Positions 4,625-6,015 of a stretch of DNA of 6,015 bases are shown here, piece by piece. A program made the position numbers and the translations under genes. The stretch lies in the NCBI GenBank assembly GCA_007120485.1, contig SKNP01000204.1, positions 1 through 6,015 of the forward strand, given 5' to 3'. This stretch comes from Nitriliruptoraceae bacterium (lineage in GTDB: Bacteria; Actinomycetota; Nitriliruptoria; Nitriliruptorales; Nitriliruptoraceae). Within the stretch, counting starts at the first letter, position 1. Each line of letters starts with the position of its first letter. Below the pieces are notes generated by a model that did not search any database, was not told the origin of the DNA, and saw only the letters and a program-made list of their open reading frames with translations.

Positions 4625-5901
4625 GCGCCACCGCCCGCGTCGCTGCCCAGGATCACGGTCACGCTCGACACGTCGTCGACCTCCTCGATCGTCGGATCGC
4701 CCGGGATACCAGCAGCGACCAGCTCTGCGGCCTCGGCCTGCCCCGGGGGATGGCGCACGACCGTCGTCTCGCGCGGGTCGGCGTTCCCGATCTCGATCAC
4801 CTCGAACCCCCGGGTGTCCAGCTGGTCGCCGACCTGTCCGGCGAGCCCGGTCACCCCGGCCCCGTTGAGCACGACGACCTGGGTGTCGGCCGGGTCCACC
4901 GCCGTCGGCGCCTGGTCGAACACCGAGCCGTCCGCGAAGCTGGCGAACAGCGGCTGCGCCTCCGAGGTGCGCACGTCGAGCACCTCCGCACCGCCCGACG
5001 TCGTCCGCGGATCGACCGGCACCGTGTGCATCGCCACGCCACCGCGCGCCAGGCCACGCCCGGCCCAGCCGACCCGCGCGAGCCCGATCGTGCCCAACGA
5101 GTCGCTCACCTGGACCGCGCCCCCCGCGTCGTTGGCGAGGGTCCACAGGCGTGCAGGGTTGAACAGCGTGCTGGGTTCGGTGACCTCGCTCGCCAGCGCC
5201 TGCAGGAACCGCTGCTGCCGTTCGACCCGGGCGAGGTCATCGTCGATCTTGCGGACCCGCACGAAGCCGAGCGCGTCCGCGCCGTCCAGTCGCTGGCAGC
5301 CGGCCGGCAGATCGATCCCGGCGTCGCGGTCGGAGATCGCGTCGTCGAGGCACATCTCGACCCCGCCGACCGCGTCCACCACGTCGCGGAACCCTCCGAA
5401 CGTCACCCGCGTGTAGTGGTGGATGTCCAGGCCGGAGACCCGTTCCACGGTGTCGACCAGGCACCCGGGGCCGTCCAACGACTGCGCGACGTTGATGCGG
5501 CCCACGGACCCGTCGCAGCGCTCCACCCACAGATCGCGGGGGAACGACAGCATCGCCGTGTCGTTGCCCTGGAAGCTCAACAGCAGGATCGTGTCGGTGC
5601 GCTCGCCGTCGAACTCGTCGGCGAAACCGGTCGACAGCTCACGCATCTCCTCCCGGGTGAGGCCCTCACGGCTGTCCGACCCGGCGATGAGCACGTTGGT
5701 GGGGCCGCCACCGGCGCGGGAGAGGCCGTCGACCGGGATGCGAGGGATGCGTGACGACAGCAGCGGCGGGATCGCCAGCGTCAGCACCAGCAGGGCGACG
5801 AGGACGATGACCACCACGCGGCGGAAGCGCTTCGGTCGAGCCGACCCCTCGACCTCTCGCCCCCACGGTTCGTCGACCGCCGGATCATGTGGCGCGTTCA
5901 C
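4621..5901 (-). CDS. LytR-CpsA-Psr (LCP) family cell-wall glycopolymer transferase
   Basis: This 426-residue membrane-anchored protein should transfer undecaprenyl-linked glycopolymers onto peptidoglycan outside the cell. A short cytoplasmic N-terminus ending in basic RPKRFRR is followed by one membrane helix (about 29-48). The LCP domain begins TNVLIAGSDSR (68-78). It carries the expected arginines and acids in ERTDTILLL (Arg101, Asp103), SFPRDLWV (Arg122, Asp123) and FVRVRKIDDDLARVERQQ (213-230). Four cysteines (129, 147, 184, 202) could form two disulfides, as in other actinobacterial LCP proteins. A LytR_C domain (from about 339, QVVVLNGAGVTGLAG) completes the usual actinobacterial architecture. 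I chose the GTG at 5901 because AGGAGG (5911-5906, complement) lies just upstream; an in-frame ATG at 5964 would add 21 glycine/proline-rich residues but has no ribosome binding site. The stop overlaps the phosphatase start (ATGA). It is the first gene of the three-gene operon. Confidence 0.93.
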   Translation of the reverse strand: MNAPHDPAVDEPWGREVEGSARPKRFRRVVVIVLVALLVLTLAIPPLLSSRIPRIPVDGLSRAGGGPTNVLIAGSDSREGLTREEMRELSTGFADEFDGERTDTILLLSFQGNDTAMLSFPRDLWVERCDGSVGRINVAQSLDGPGCLVDTVERVSGLDIHHYTRVTFGGFRDVVDAVGGVEMCLDDAISDRDAGIDLPAGCQRLDGADALGFVRVRKIDDDLARVERQQRFLQALASEVTEPSTLFNPARLWTLANDAGGAVQVSDSLGTIGLARVGWAGRGLARGGVAMHTVPVDPRTTSGGAEVLDVRTSEAQPLFASFADGSVFDQAPTAVDPADTQVVVLNGAGVTGLAGQVGDQLDTRGFEVIEIGNADPRETTVVRHPPGQAEAAELVAAGIPGDPTIEEVDDVSSVTVILGSDAGGGA

Positions 5902-5904
5902 CGG

Positions 5905-5911
5905 TCCTCCT
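5905..5911 (-). promoter_or_regulatory. Ribosome binding site deciding the LCP gene start
   Basis: On the minus strand AGGAGGA ends 3 bases before the GTG at 5901 (4 bases when counted from AGGAGG). The spacing is a little short, but it is the only good Shine-Dalgarno match near either candidate start. Confidence 0.55.
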
Positions 5912-5912
5912 C

Positions 5913-5927
5913 GGCCGCCGGGCGGCC
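5913..5927. repeat. Perfect palindrome just upstream of the LCP ribosome binding site
   Basis: GGCCGCC and GGCGGCC flank a single central base. In the minus-strand mRNA this gives a very stable 6-bp GC hairpin with a 3-base loop, directly 5' of the AGGAGG at 5911-5906. It may affect translation or reflect a protein-binding site; if the ATG at 5964 were used it would instead be coding sequence for a proline/glycine-rich stretch. Confidence 0.45.
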
Positions 5928-6015
5928 CCGCGTCGCTGGCGTTGTGGACCGGTGAGTGTTCCATGCGAGGTCGGCGAGGTGCACGTCCCCGTCCGGCCGC
6001 GTCCCACCGGCGTCC

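Overview
The window is very GC-rich with strong GC bias at third codon positions, GTG starts and tightly overlapping genes. It also carries an LCP-family (LytR-CpsA-Psr) cell-wall protein with a LytR_C tail. Together these point to a high-GC actinobacterium; I cannot place the lineage more finely.

Layout, left to right. (1) Positions 2-748, + strand: the 3' end of the ATP-dependent helicase gene hrpB, with an unusual in-frame pentapeptide repeat. (2) Positions 758-3180: a block of accessory genes. It holds a minus-strand orphan gene fragment (972-1457), a two-gene toxin-antitoxin operon of the TacA/TacT type (1540-2339), and a solitary nucleotidyltransferase-fold protein (2455-3003). (3) Positions 3191-3299: an extremely GC-rich tract with a terminator-like hairpin. 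(4) Positions 3300-5901, - strand: a three-gene operon transcribed LCP protein, then low-molecular-weight tyrosine phosphatase, then fructosamine-kinase-family protein. Its genes overlap at ATGA and TGATG junctions.

The main discovery is that the accessory block has exact transposon-like ends. A perfect 11-bp terminal inverted repeat (758-768 and 3170-3180) is immediately flanked by a perfect 10-bp direct repeat (748-757 and 3181-3190). The inferred empty site joins the hrpB stop codon straight to the GC-rich tract and the end of the fructosamine-kinase gene, which is an ordinary short convergent intergenic region. The block encodes no recognisable transposase or integrase. I therefore read it as a passenger-only mobile cassette of about 2.4 kb that carries its own toxin-antitoxin stabiliser and was moved by an enzyme acting from elsewhere. 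This is inference from the repeat geometry.

How the genes work together. TacA (ribbon-helix-helix antitoxin) and TacT (GNAT toxin acetylating aminoacyl-tRNA) form a self-regulated unit, with a promoter and a tandem operator-like repeat just upstream. In the minus-strand operon the phosphatase and kinase are the pair associated with protein deglycation (removal of ribulosamine or erythrulosamine adducts). The upstream LCP protein attaches glycopolymers to the cell wall.
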